Of a stretch of 64,000 bases of DNA, positions 55,455-64,000 are shown piece by piece. The DNA comes from Gonapodya prolifera JEL478 (Eukaryota > Monoblepharomycota > Monoblepharidomycetes > Monoblepharidales > Gonapodyaceae). The stretch spans positions 246,765 through 310,764 of the forward strand of contig KQ965763.1 in the NCBI GenBank assembly GCA_001574975.1, written 5' to 3'. Under the pieces are notes generated by a model, which ran no database searches, was not told where the DNA came from, and saw nothing but the letters and a program-made list of their open reading frames with translations. Made by a program: the position numbers and the translations under genes. The stretch's first letter is position 1; each line of letters begins with the position of its first letter.

Positions 55455-55857
55455 GTGTGTTATTCCAACCAAGACTTCTTGCGCGCTCTGGAGTCACACA
55501 AACAAAGCAAGCTCGAGCCACTCAACCTGGTTAACGCGGCTCTCGCCACGAACATCCAAGAGCACACCATGCGCGTTGCATGTCTTGAACAGGAGGTGCT
55601 ACGTAAGGAAGCCTTGAATCAGGAGGTACCTCGTAAGTTCTCATCCTTGGGAGCGTAGTTCCAGCCTGATGCACGCGCAAATTCGCGAGAATCGAGCACT
55701 CACAACAACGCTTTTCGATCTGCTCAGGCATCTATCAACTTTGGAAGCGAACGAAATGCACCTTCACGCTCGCGATGCCGCCATGTCGGAGCGAGTTGTG
55801 TCACTTCAGCACCGGAACTCAGCATTAAGGGTGGCGGATGCTGGTCTCGACGTATGA
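55455..55857 (+). CDS. Small coiled-coil protein, paralogue of 38447-39121
   Basis: Contains 'SNQDFLRALESHKQSKLEPL', 'HTMRVACLEQEVLRKEALNQ', then in a second frame 'IRENRALTTTLFDLLRHLST' and 'MSERVVSLQHRNSALRVADA'. The last block matches 'LSERHVSLQNRNTAL' of the gene at 38447-39121, and the first matches 'VFLQTLESHRRSP' there. A GTAAGT donor near 55632 and CCAG acceptor near 55666 suggest an intron, but the phases I tried do not join in frame, so one frameshift is possible. Start not resolved. Function unknown. Confidence 0.45.
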
Positions 55858-56277
55858 GGCACCTCACATCACGATTGTTGTCATTTGTCGAAATGATATG
55901 GGCCATGTATATGTAAGTCTGGTTGCTGCTTGTCCGGCAAGTGAGGTCATCTCATGAATCAATAATTCATACTCGATCTCCAGCTTCACCCAATAAGTGC
56001 CAACAAAACTTCTCTTGTCGCGTGCTGGGGACGGGGGGAATGTCACTCTTCACATATTATGGAAGGTAGATTCGCATCACTGTTTGGGAGTAGCTAGTGG
56101 CGGCTGCAATGCTGGCATATTCCCAAACTTCTTGTACCTTGTCGCTGTCGAGGTTACAGTGGATTTGAGAGATATCTATGTGACTGTGAGAGTCTAGAGT
56201 GTCTGGAAACGCGCTTAGGTCAATCGATAACAACCGCCTACAGCTTTACAATCGAACGCCAAAGTGCTCAGAGCCAT

Positions 56278-57342
56278 ATGCCGTCCGACCGCAATTCATC
56301 CTCGAACTCATTTCGTCTCCTCGACCTCCCATCCGAGATCATTGCCCGTGTCGGTTCGTTCGCCACGTCCAACCGACTAGCCTTCCCCACCGGTGCTCTA
56401 AACAGGTACTTGAAGAGCATCTTTTCTGACCCCGTCGACATCGTCGCTCGCGCCATTGCGCATTATCCGTCGCCCGAGCACGCCCTGGTGGCGGAATCGT
56501 CGATCGGCAATGTTGAAATCGTTCGCATCTTGGTCGCGCAGGTGCATGTGAACAGGATCGTTGTAGTAAACAACGTCAAATATTTCGCGCTGTCAGAGGC
56601 TGCAAAGAACAATCGGCTGTGCGCGGCGCGGTGCTTGTTGGACGCTGGGGCGGACGCCAACGGCCAGTTCGGAGCACCCCTTGCCAAGGCGTGTGCGTAC
56701 GGTCATACGCATATCATAGAGCTGCTCTTGGAGCGTGGTGCGGATTTGGACAAGTACGGCGCTGCTTGCCTCCTCGTTGCGTCTCGCAAGGGACACCTCG
56801 ACATCATGCACCTTCTCATCAATCGTGGTGTCACTCATCCCAAGACACTGACGGGGGCTCTGATCCAGGCCTTGGCACACGACCGTTTGGATACGGCAGA
56901 CCTATTGGTCTCCCGCGGTGCCATTCTCAACTGTAAGACCGTTGGGGCTCTCAAACTGATGGAACACGCCGTGGAGCGTGGTAACCTGGGCACAGTCGCG
57001 CACCTCTACTCTCGTGACGCGGACTTTTGGTCACTCGAAGGTCGACCACTCATTGCCGCAGCGTATTATGGCAACGTGGACATCGTGAGGTACCTGCTGG
57101 TCGCTGGTGCCGATGTCCACGTGCAAAACGAGGACGCACTGGTAAAAGCTGTTGTAGGTGGGCACGACGAGGTTGTGAGGATGTTGCTTGCGAAAGGAGC
57201 ACATGTGGATCCTGTGCGACAGGTGTTGCAGCGGATGACCGGTGAAGAAGAGTTTGGCAATGTTTTGGCGGTTTTGGACCGGTGCCAGAAAGAGGCAGGT
57301 GACCCGGGAGCAATGTGGGGTCCTTATATCAGAAGGCAATGA
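56278..57342 (+). CDS. F-box / ankyrin-repeat protein
   Basis: An intact single-exon protein of 354 residues. Residues ~10-50 form an F-box-like segment ('FRLLDLPSEIIARVGSFATS'). About seven ankyrin repeats follow, with typical signatures: 'ALSEAAKNNRLCAARCLLDA', 'GADANGQFGAPLAKACAYGH', 'HIIELLLERGADL', 'ACLLVASRKGHLDIMHLLIN', 'RLDTADLLVSRGAIL', 'AAAYYGNVDIVRYLLVAGAD' and 'AVVGGHDEVVRMLLAKGAHV'. Such proteins probably recruit substrates to SCF ubiquitin ligases through the ankyrin face. This architecture is common in chytrid genomes, from general knowledge. No defect. Confidence 0.88.
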   Translation: MPSDRNSSSNSFRLLDLPSEIIARVGSFATSNRLAFPTGALNRYLKSIFSDPVDIVARAIAHYPSPEHALVAESSIGNVEIVRILVAQVHVNRIVVVNNVKYFALSEAAKNNRLCAARCLLDAGADANGQFGAPLAKACAYGHTHIIELLLERGADLDKYGAACLLVASRKGHLDIMHLLINRGVTHPKTLTGALIQALAHDRLDTADLLVSRGAILNCKTVGALKLMEHAVERGNLGTVAHLYSRDADFWSLEGRPLIAAAYYGNVDIVRYLLVAGADVHVQNEDALVKAVVGGHDEVVRMLLAKGAHVDPVRQVLQRMTGEEEFGNVLAVLDRCQKEAGDPGAMWGPYIRRQ

Positions 57343-57478
57343 GCAATGGAACGCGGGCGGGGTACAAGAGGACGGACACCAGGGGTGGGGGTTCATTGCA
57401 AGATAAGGGCGTTCGTAGGAGGATCATTTTCAAAAACGCGAACTAATCGTCTGAAAATATTTGTAATATATTCTTACA

Positions 57479-58195
57479 TCAGTCAAAGACTTTATGTAAA
57501 CTGTTCGCTCGAACTTTTGGCTTTCGTGTCTTCCAGTAAGTGCAAGACTCGCATACAGCTTCATCAACGGACTCCCTTCCCCACTCCGAAATACACTCTG
57601 CGCACATCGCCTTGCCACATTCCACGCACCGATCCGCGCAGATTTCACAACAGAACCCGTCCCGATGGTTTCACAATGTTTCTCCCTCAAGCATGTGATA
57701 CACACTGGTCCCCATTTGCATGGGTCGCGGTAGTCAACGTTACAGAATCCAAAGCCTTTTATACACCTTGAACATCCTTGGGAGCAGCGAGGACAGTATT
57801 TTTTCGCGCAGTCGTGTTTTGCCCAATCGCACACCTTCCAGTCGTCAAAATTGTGGCGACATGCATCGCAAGCCTGCACACGGCTCACAAAGCACCTGTC
57901 GCATGAGAGGATGAATGTGATTGCAGAATGTTTGCTGCAGCTCAGACAAAAGTTGGATTGTTCACAGAATACACAGAGATCTTTCGTGCTCCAAGAATGC
58001 ACAGGGTCTTCTTCAAACTGTGGGCATAGAAACGGATAGGTTTTCATGCGGCCAACGGGGTTGAAAAGCTCTTGGAATCGCTTTACTAGGGTATCAGTGA
58101 ACCGTCCTCACCACCATGCGACGGTACGATTATCCGCGAGATACTCGAGACTTGGGGGTCCCCTTGCATTGCTTCTGACGTTATCTTCGATGTCA
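57479..58195 (-). pseudogene. Cysteine-rich protein, tandem unit 2
   Basis: Starts at 'DIEDNVRSNARGPPSLEYLA' directly after the end of unit 1, with no promoter or start of its own. Then 'MKTYPFLCPQFEEDPVHSWS', 'CVFCEQSNFCLSC', 'SCDRCFVSRVQACDAC', 'CPRCSQGCSRCIKGFGFC' and 'CKWGPVCITCLREKHCE'. After one frame change it reads 'FCCEICADRCVECGKAMCAE' and ends 'AVCESCTYWKTRKP' with a stop at 57479. The spacing of Cys pairs suggests several zinc sites, but no named domain fits. The part that would precede 'DIEDNV', probably an F-box as at 33579, is not present in this unit. Confidence 0.6.
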
Positions 58196-58860
58196 CATAC
58201 GGCTTGATCAACTGATGCACCTTCCCACTCCGAAATGCACTCTTTGCACATGACGTTACAGCATTTCACATAGCGATCCGCGCAGACGTTGCAACAATAA
58301 TTGTCATGGCTTTCACATCGGTCCTCATCCCAGTCTGCAAAACACACTGGACCACATGTACAGGGGTACTCCCAACGGCACCGGTTGCCTCCACACCTGC
58401 AGCATTGGCGGGCGCAGCGCGTACAGCAATGTCTATCGCAGCCAAATTCTGCCGACTCGCAGGTGCGCCAGCCGAACAGAGTAATGTGGCTGCAAAGGTC
58501 ACAAGTCTGAACGCAGGTCTCAAGGCATATCCCACATGATGCGATGTAATTGCTGGGCGAATACTCCCCTCACCCCAGGCATACTTCAGACTCGCAAACA
58601 GGCAGAGGTCTCGTGAGCTCCAAGAGTACACGGCGTCTTCTTCGCATTGCGGGCACACAGATGGGTATGCTCTCGTAATGGGAATTGAGTTGAAAAGGTT
58701 GCAGTTTGTTTTGAGGCGCCCCGCCACGCGACGGTGCGATCCTGGAAGAACTTGAGACCCGGATGGCCCCTTGCGTTACTTCTGACGTTCTCTTCAATGT
58801 CAGATAAGTCCAGGAGCTGTAATTTCCGGGTCTTCCGCTTGTCCCTGCGATACTTCCGAT
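58196..58860 (-). pseudogene. Cysteine-rich protein, tandem unit 1
   Basis: Begins 'LLDLSDIEENVRSNARG' and parallels unit 2 ('AYPSVCPQCEEDAVYSWSSR', 'CGICLETCVQTCDLC', 'HCCTRCARQCCRCGGNRCRW', 'CTCGPVCFADWDEDRC', 'NYCCNVCADRYVKCC', 'CKECISEWEGASVDQAVC'). It runs without a break into unit 2 at the point where the gene end should be. The frame changes at least twice. The repeat period is about 607 bases (58801 to 58194). This is best explained by an internal tandem duplication through unequal crossing-over in a Cys-rich gene. Confidence 0.6.
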
Positions 58861-59402
58861 AAGCTCGATCCGTGAATGCGAGCCCTCCACCGGTTCCTAG
58901 GCACCCTCGAAAAGATACAAAGTTGTCCAGGATACGAAAGAGGAGATCCGCATGGATGCGGGAGGCCAGTCAAGGTTGACCGTCACGACGCAGGCAGTGA
59001 ACGCAGACGCATCGCCCCAAAAAATCACACTCCTGGGCATATTGATGGCCGCTTTTATGGCCATGCGAAACGCCGATGACGACGTGTACTTGTCTCCCAG
59101 CTGGAGGTCGTGCTGCGACCACTTAGGGAGTTTCGCGACGATGCTGCGCTGTCGACAGGTATACGAGAGAATCAGTGGGGAGGTGGGAGAATATGGCGTG
59201 GAGGGTCTCGTTTGGGAGGTGCAATAGGTGAATCGGATACAGAAAAGGAAGAGCCGCCATCTAAAGTGCAGAAAGGTATCGGGATGAAGGAAGAGGACGG
59301 AGAAGTGGAAAAGGTTTTCTATCCACGGATTCGACCAGAAGGGTGATTGACAATTTGGTGCAAAGGACCACAGCACTGGTTAACGGCAATTCCACGATAC
59401 GA
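58861..59402. other. Upstream region of the SIM/WD40 gene, possible exons
   Basis: Plus-strand frames here read 'MDAGGQSRLTVTTQAVNADA' (58951 onward) and, in another frame, 'LREFRDDAALSTG' and 'EEPPSKVQKGIGMKEEDGEV'. They may be 5' exons of the following gene, but no splice path is convincing. Confidence 0.3.
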
Positions 59403-62400
59403 TGGAGCGCGGAAATCGGCACGGGGGGAAGAAAGGATCGAGCAGCAGCGCAAATGTGTGGCCGCTGTGCGAGCTGGTCTACGACGACAGCGACGACGGT
59501 GATCCTTGTGAGTGCACGCTTCGCTCGGTCCACGCAGCAATCGCACCGCTAACCCCGCTCTAGTGACGTGGCCACTCTCAGAGCTCGTCGAAGGAACCAG
59601 CTCGGACGTCGCGGCGTCAGCGGATCGCACTTCCCAGAAGAGAAAACCCGCATTTTCAACAACCGATATTCGCCAGTATCTGGTCGACGAACGCGCGAAC
59701 CCTACAGCCGAAATCGTGGTCATCGATTCTTCTGACGATGAGACAGAACGCACGCCTCCCGGAAAAAGGCTCAAGACGAGCCACGCCCCCGAATTGGTCG
59801 ATGCAGCACCTTCCCGGCACCAACCACCCCCACCACCCCCTCAACAAACCTCAACTCGCAACACGTCCCTTCAAATACCCATTCTAACATTCACCAACCT
59901 GCTCAAGTTTTCGCCTCCTCCTCCTCCGAGCCCGCCTCGTCCTACGGCGCCTAGTCTCCCTCCAGCACCAGTCGAACCAGACGAGCCCGACACGCGTGAC
60001 GACGTGTATTCCATCCGCAGCTCAAGCCCAGAAAGTCAAGGGGGACCCGAGGTGGAGCCCAGCTTGCCAGTTTACGTCGTTGTGGTACCCCAACCAAACT
60101 CTGGACAAACCCTGCCTACCCATTCGCGAAGAAGCGATTCGCCCGGCATAGCATCAGGTACGCGACTTAAATTGCGAGAGTATGTACAAAGACAGGAGGA
60201 TCACCCGACTGTATTCTTCGGACTCCATCCCTCCAGCCCCTCTCCCACCACCACCACCACCTCGAACTCCCCACCCCGACGACGACGCCATTTCCATCAG
60301 CTCCAGTATATCTCGATCCCCATCCCCCGCTCTTCCTCCGAACTTCTTCGAGATCCCGTCGGCACGTGCGGTCAGGACCAGCTCGCCCACCCCTGCACCG
60401 GAATCCTTCTTTGGGACGCGTGGGAAGAAGGCCAGGGCGAGAGATCGACTTGCACTTGCACAGCAGGTGACGGAGGTAGACACTGTCGTTCCTGTTGCCA
60501 TTTATATGGAGGAAGAGGACGAGGAAGAGGTTGGACATGCTCTAGGACAAGGAAGGTGGAAACCTCGTGGGAGGCGCGGTGTTTCGCCCGAACCCGGAAA
60601 CAGTGCTGCGGACGTCTGGTATGCCGGCGATGGCGTTGCAGAGTATGTTGGATCTCGAGGTGGGCGCATGGCAAGCGCCAGACGCTCGATATCGCCCGAC
60701 CCGTTGCAAACCCGGCCCGACGCGACAGAAATGGACGATGATGATGTGGTGGAACTGGATCTACCTGCACCGCGACAGTCGGGGCCTCGGGCACGGCGAG
60801 GCAGGATTCGACATGCAGGACCATCTCGTCCACCCGACCGTTCCGAACCTGCCACACACGTTCACGACCACCAATCCGGTTTTCTCCCCCGCAATATCGC
60901 ACCAATGTCCTCCCGGGGCACAACACGAGCTCCCCGCCCGGTGTCGCCTCCGCCGCCTGCAACTGCACCCGGTCCCCGCCGTATCGAGTTCGAAGAAACC
61001 GACTGGATCCCCGAGGCCGAGGACTTCCCGCCGCACCTGCGCCACGTGCAGGACGAGGTCAACGAGTGGGAACTTGCGCGTATTCAAGGGAGGGAGGTGG
61101 CGTTTCTGGAAAAGTTCGTGAAAGAGGCCGGGGAAGTGTTCGATCGCGCAGTGGTGGAGAAGGTGCAGGGCCCGAACGAGGCGGTGGCTGGGACGAGGCG
61201 AACAGCGCGACACGTCACGGCCCGCGGATTGACGTCGGCGGGGCAGCAGCACCCCAACGTGCCGGCCCCATTGCCCCCTGCAGCTCCAACCCGCCGTCGA
61301 AATCGCGCGGGGACAAACACGACCATGACTGCGACGGAAGTTTTGCACGAGCGGGAGTTGTTCGTAGCGGGGATGAAGGGCAGTTGGGGCGCTGGAGGGT
61401 CGTTACGTGGCGTCAGTGGCGTTCTCTCGTCGATCGAGAAGAGAGGCTTGGCGGTATGTTTGTTGTAATCATCGTCACTTTCTGCTCGTAACCCTCTCAA
61501 TTACGCTGTCCCTACCTTTTAGGTCTCCCGCCTCCGCCGCTCCCTCACCTTCATGTACGGCGCCCCTCGGCCAATCATCGGAGCGAATCTGGCCGGATCC
61601 ATGGTCCAAGTCCACGCCATCAACAAGGCGGATGGCGGCGTTCTCGTCTATGCGAACTCGGTCGGGGCCGATTTACGAGTGCAAGGTATTCCCAGAACGT
61701 TGGTCCAGGTGGATGTGAATCATAGTAAGTTGTGCGATGGTGGTATCAGTGTTTGTGGGGCGTTGATTAAAAGTGCTCGTGGAATTATAAAGAAACGATC
61801 AAATCGCTGCAAGGGCATTGCGCCCGTTGGAAGTTCCGTACAGGTGAGAACCTTGTTTCACTCTGCTTTACATTGGCAATCCTTAATTTTTTCAATCAAT
61901 CGTGGAAGGTCCCGGTCAGGAACACGAAAGACGTACGTCAGCACCTTGAATCGCACTTTTTCGTTTCTCCAACGGACGTCTCTCCGTATCACGTTAGTCG
62001 TAGCGCTCACCGTATCAGACACGCAAGTCGTCGAGTCTGGGAGCGGACGGCGGTTCCTCGTCTCGGGAGGGTACGACCGCACGGTCAAATGCTGGGACGG
62101 GGAGTCGGCTGCACCGATCGCTCAATGTGAGTGATTTTGAGGCTGCGGGTGGTGTTAACGCTGTTGACTGATCTATCGGTAACTTTGCCGGTTCGGTCCA
62201 ACAGACGAGCACATGAACGATGTCTTGATCGTTTCGGCGGGATTGGACCAGCAAGGATGCCCCATTGTTCTTTCCGCGGACGAGGCCGGGTGAGGTCGGA
62301 TGCAAGCTGTGTCATTATGCGCTCTCTTCTTACGATCTTCGTCTCTTTCCAGGCTTCTCATTCTTGCCCGAATAGAGACCGACATTGAAAAGCCGTGTCG

Positions 62401-64000
62401 GGGTAGGTGGAGGAGGAAACCGATATCTCCGAATGCAGCAGAGTGAGTGCTATAAGTACTTGGTTTTGGAGTTCCTCTAACGTGGTTCTAACCCGACTTA
62501 TTCGCTGCTGGGGCGTTTAGCCATGCACTGAGTGTAACTTTGGGAAGGAACTCGAGTGCAGGTGTGGCGTTCGCCACGTATGGGTTTCAGGTTGCTACGA
62601 AATCTGCTACTGTGAGTAATTGAAAATTCACAAAAGAGTCGATTGGAGACATGTCGCCCCTTTTATTGCACGCCAGGCTGTATGCTATGACCTTGAAACT
62701 TCCAAAGCGTATGCAAGACTCAAGGGCTTCGGATATGGCGCGGCAGGCACCTCTGCTCTAAATGTCTCGGGGACCATCCTCGCTGTCGGAACTTGTGAAC
62801 CTACGGTGAAGGACAAAGACCTTGAAAACAAAGACAGGGTCCTCCGTTTATTCGACGTGCGCAAATCGAGTACTGCAGTTCCTCTGCTGGGACAAGTTGA
62901 GACTCGGATGAGCGATTGCAATTTCATCACCTTCTCGCCGGACGAGCGCCTTGTGGTTTGTGGCGACATGGAGCGCGTGGGCCATGTTTACGATTTGCGT
63001 CGCTTCCGAGAACCATTGCATGTCTTCACTCACCCTCTTTCCTCAAGTATGTATTTTGTCTGCCAAGGTAAACGACAATCGACTTACTTCATTGCACCCT
63101 TCTTTGCAGCGTTCAAATATGGGTCCGAGGACAGGGAAGGGCTTCATTTTGGAGGTTGGACGTCAGGGGGATTGTTTCTGTCGGGTGGTGGGGGCGCCGT
63201 GAGTAAACGATGGGAAAAGTTCTGTTGGCTTGTTTCGTCATCGTCTCCCTTCACTGGTTATGCGCACTGGCAGGTCCGGTTCTGGGACTTTGGGCGCGGA
63301 TCCCCAATGATACGTTCCATTGGTGACTCGTCGGACGTCAGATTTGACGGAGAAGTGACGTGCGCGACATTGTCGGATGGTGCGTCGTCCTTCCTTTGTT
63401 CTTTGAAGCGGGAAGCCAAAGTAACGTTCTTGTAATCTTGCAAACTAGATGAAACGGTGGTGGTTGTGGGAACTGGAGCCGGCTCAATTTATACCATGTC
63501 GCTCGGTGATTCGCTTGTGGGCTTTGACGATTTTGGTGTCCAAGAGGTGGTGTGGCCTGGAGAGTTCCGTCTTATCCCGGAAGGGCAGGTTTGACAGTGA
63601 TTTTTAAGACTAGCTGATCGATTTTGCAACGTTTTGATATTGTTATCATTCATTTTACATTAGTCGTTTTCTTTCAACAGTTCGGCAAAACTTTTGTTGC
63701 TGAGGCCACTCGCCGTGGCAATGGATTGGTACTTGAGCAAGACCTTGAGCCAAGCACTGCATTCGACTCAACGATGACCAATCCGCCCCCTAAAATTCGT
63801 CCCATCACTTGCCGATCGCGCCCAAATCTACCGAGCGTACGCCGCCTCCAAGTGTTCAGCGTGGGCTGCTGCGGAACTCCCGCCAACGTCCTTCGACCAT
63901 TTGAGCGATTTCCTCACGTGGCAGATACACCAATACCGCGACAAAGTCACGTACCCACTCCCGAAAACCAATGAGGAGTTTTCTGCCCTTTGGCTGGCTG
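59403..64000 (+). CDS. SUMO-interaction-motif / disordered / WD40 repeat protein, 3' partial
   Basis: A large multi-exon gene. After 'MERGNRHGGKKGSSSS' and 'LCELVYDDSDDGDP', exon 2 has a strong SUMO-interaction motif 'EIVVIDSSDDE' and long Pro/Ser-rich disorder. A segment 'RRIEFEETDWIPEAEDFPPH' and a helical stretch 'FLEKFVKEAGEVFDRAVVE' precede an in-frame splice at 61466 into 'VSRLRRSLTFMYGAPRPI'. From there beta-propeller units appear: 'RRFLVSGGYDRTVKCWDGES', 'HMNDVLIVSAGLDQQGCPIV', 'RVLRLFDVRKSSTAVP', 'CNFITFSPDERLVVCGDMER', 'GGLFLSGGGGAV' spliced to 'RFWDFGRGSP', and 'VTCATLSDDETVVVVGTGAG'. The frame shifts at a C-run (63786-63790), after which 'DRAQIYRAYAASKC' runs off the window. Likely a nuclear scaffold; exact role unknown. 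Confidence 0.7.

Noticed and set aside
60372-60968. Minus-strand frame opposite the SIM/WD40 gene
   Set aside because: Antisense of a Pro/Ser-rich exon whose splice joins into a clear WD40 protein; no independent signal.
1-64000. Retroelement, virus-like or toxin genes
   Set aside because: No reverse transcriptase, integrase, capsid, polymerase or long terminal repeat pattern was seen on either strand.

Overview
The window looks like nuclear DNA of a zoosporic or other early-diverging fungus, most likely a chytrid (Chytridiomycota). This is inferred from gene content; no marker gene settles it. The evidence is many short GT-AG introns, a fungal mitochondrial N-acetylglutamate synthase, a GPI-type CE4 cell-wall protein, an MNN1-type mannosyltransferase, a ubiquitin-like/WLM metalloprotease fusion, F-box and ankyrin proteins, and a kinase/Sel1/LRR chimera of the kind expanded in such fungi. 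I see no rRNA, tRNA, CRISPR, virus-like or reverse-transcriptase sequence.

Layout. 1-7.7 kb: end of a GNAT acetyltransferase, a gene-poor stretch with an inverted-repeat candidate, a broken and an intact GXWXG/DUF4334 protein in tandem, and a decayed kinase-Sel1-LRR-Sel1 gene. 8-15 kb: an FG-repeat/Ran-binding protein (minus), an F-box protein, and a CE4 deacetylase-like protein that lacks the catalytic residues. One intron in each of the first and last of these carries the same GC-rich structured repeat in sense orientation; this introner-like element is the most unusual thing here. 15-26 kb, all minus: an UNC93-like transporter, an aldo-keto reductase with one frameshift, mitochondrial Arg2, a MYND-finger gene and a CRAL-TRIO lipid-transfer protein. 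26-29.3 kb, minus: a broken F-box paralogue and a CRAL-TRIO copy that has lost its lipid-binding core.

30-38 kb, plus: a tandem array of seven-transmembrane-like proteins (two intact, one broken), interrupted by a broken F-box/Cys-rich gene and a small hydrophilic module. 38-44.5 kb: a small coiled-coil gene, two opposed genes built from a short exon-encoded stress-protein-like module, and a ferroportin missing its middle. 44.6-50.3 kb, plus: UBL-WLM protease, DHHC palmitoyltransferase, MNN1-type mannosyltransferase. 50-64 kb: an unknown minus gene opposed to a coiled-coil/ankyrin gene with a stop, a PTC7-type phosphatase, a second coiled-coil paralogue, an F-box/ankyrin protein, a tandemly duplicated Cys-rich gene, and a large SUMO-interaction-motif/WD40 protein running off the end.

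The genes are a mixed chromosomal neighbourhood, not one pathway. About a dozen show frameshifts or stops. Several frameshifts fall on homopolymer runs, so part of this may be assembly error, while large internal deletions in the ferroportin and the second CRAL-TRIO copy look like true decay after duplication.
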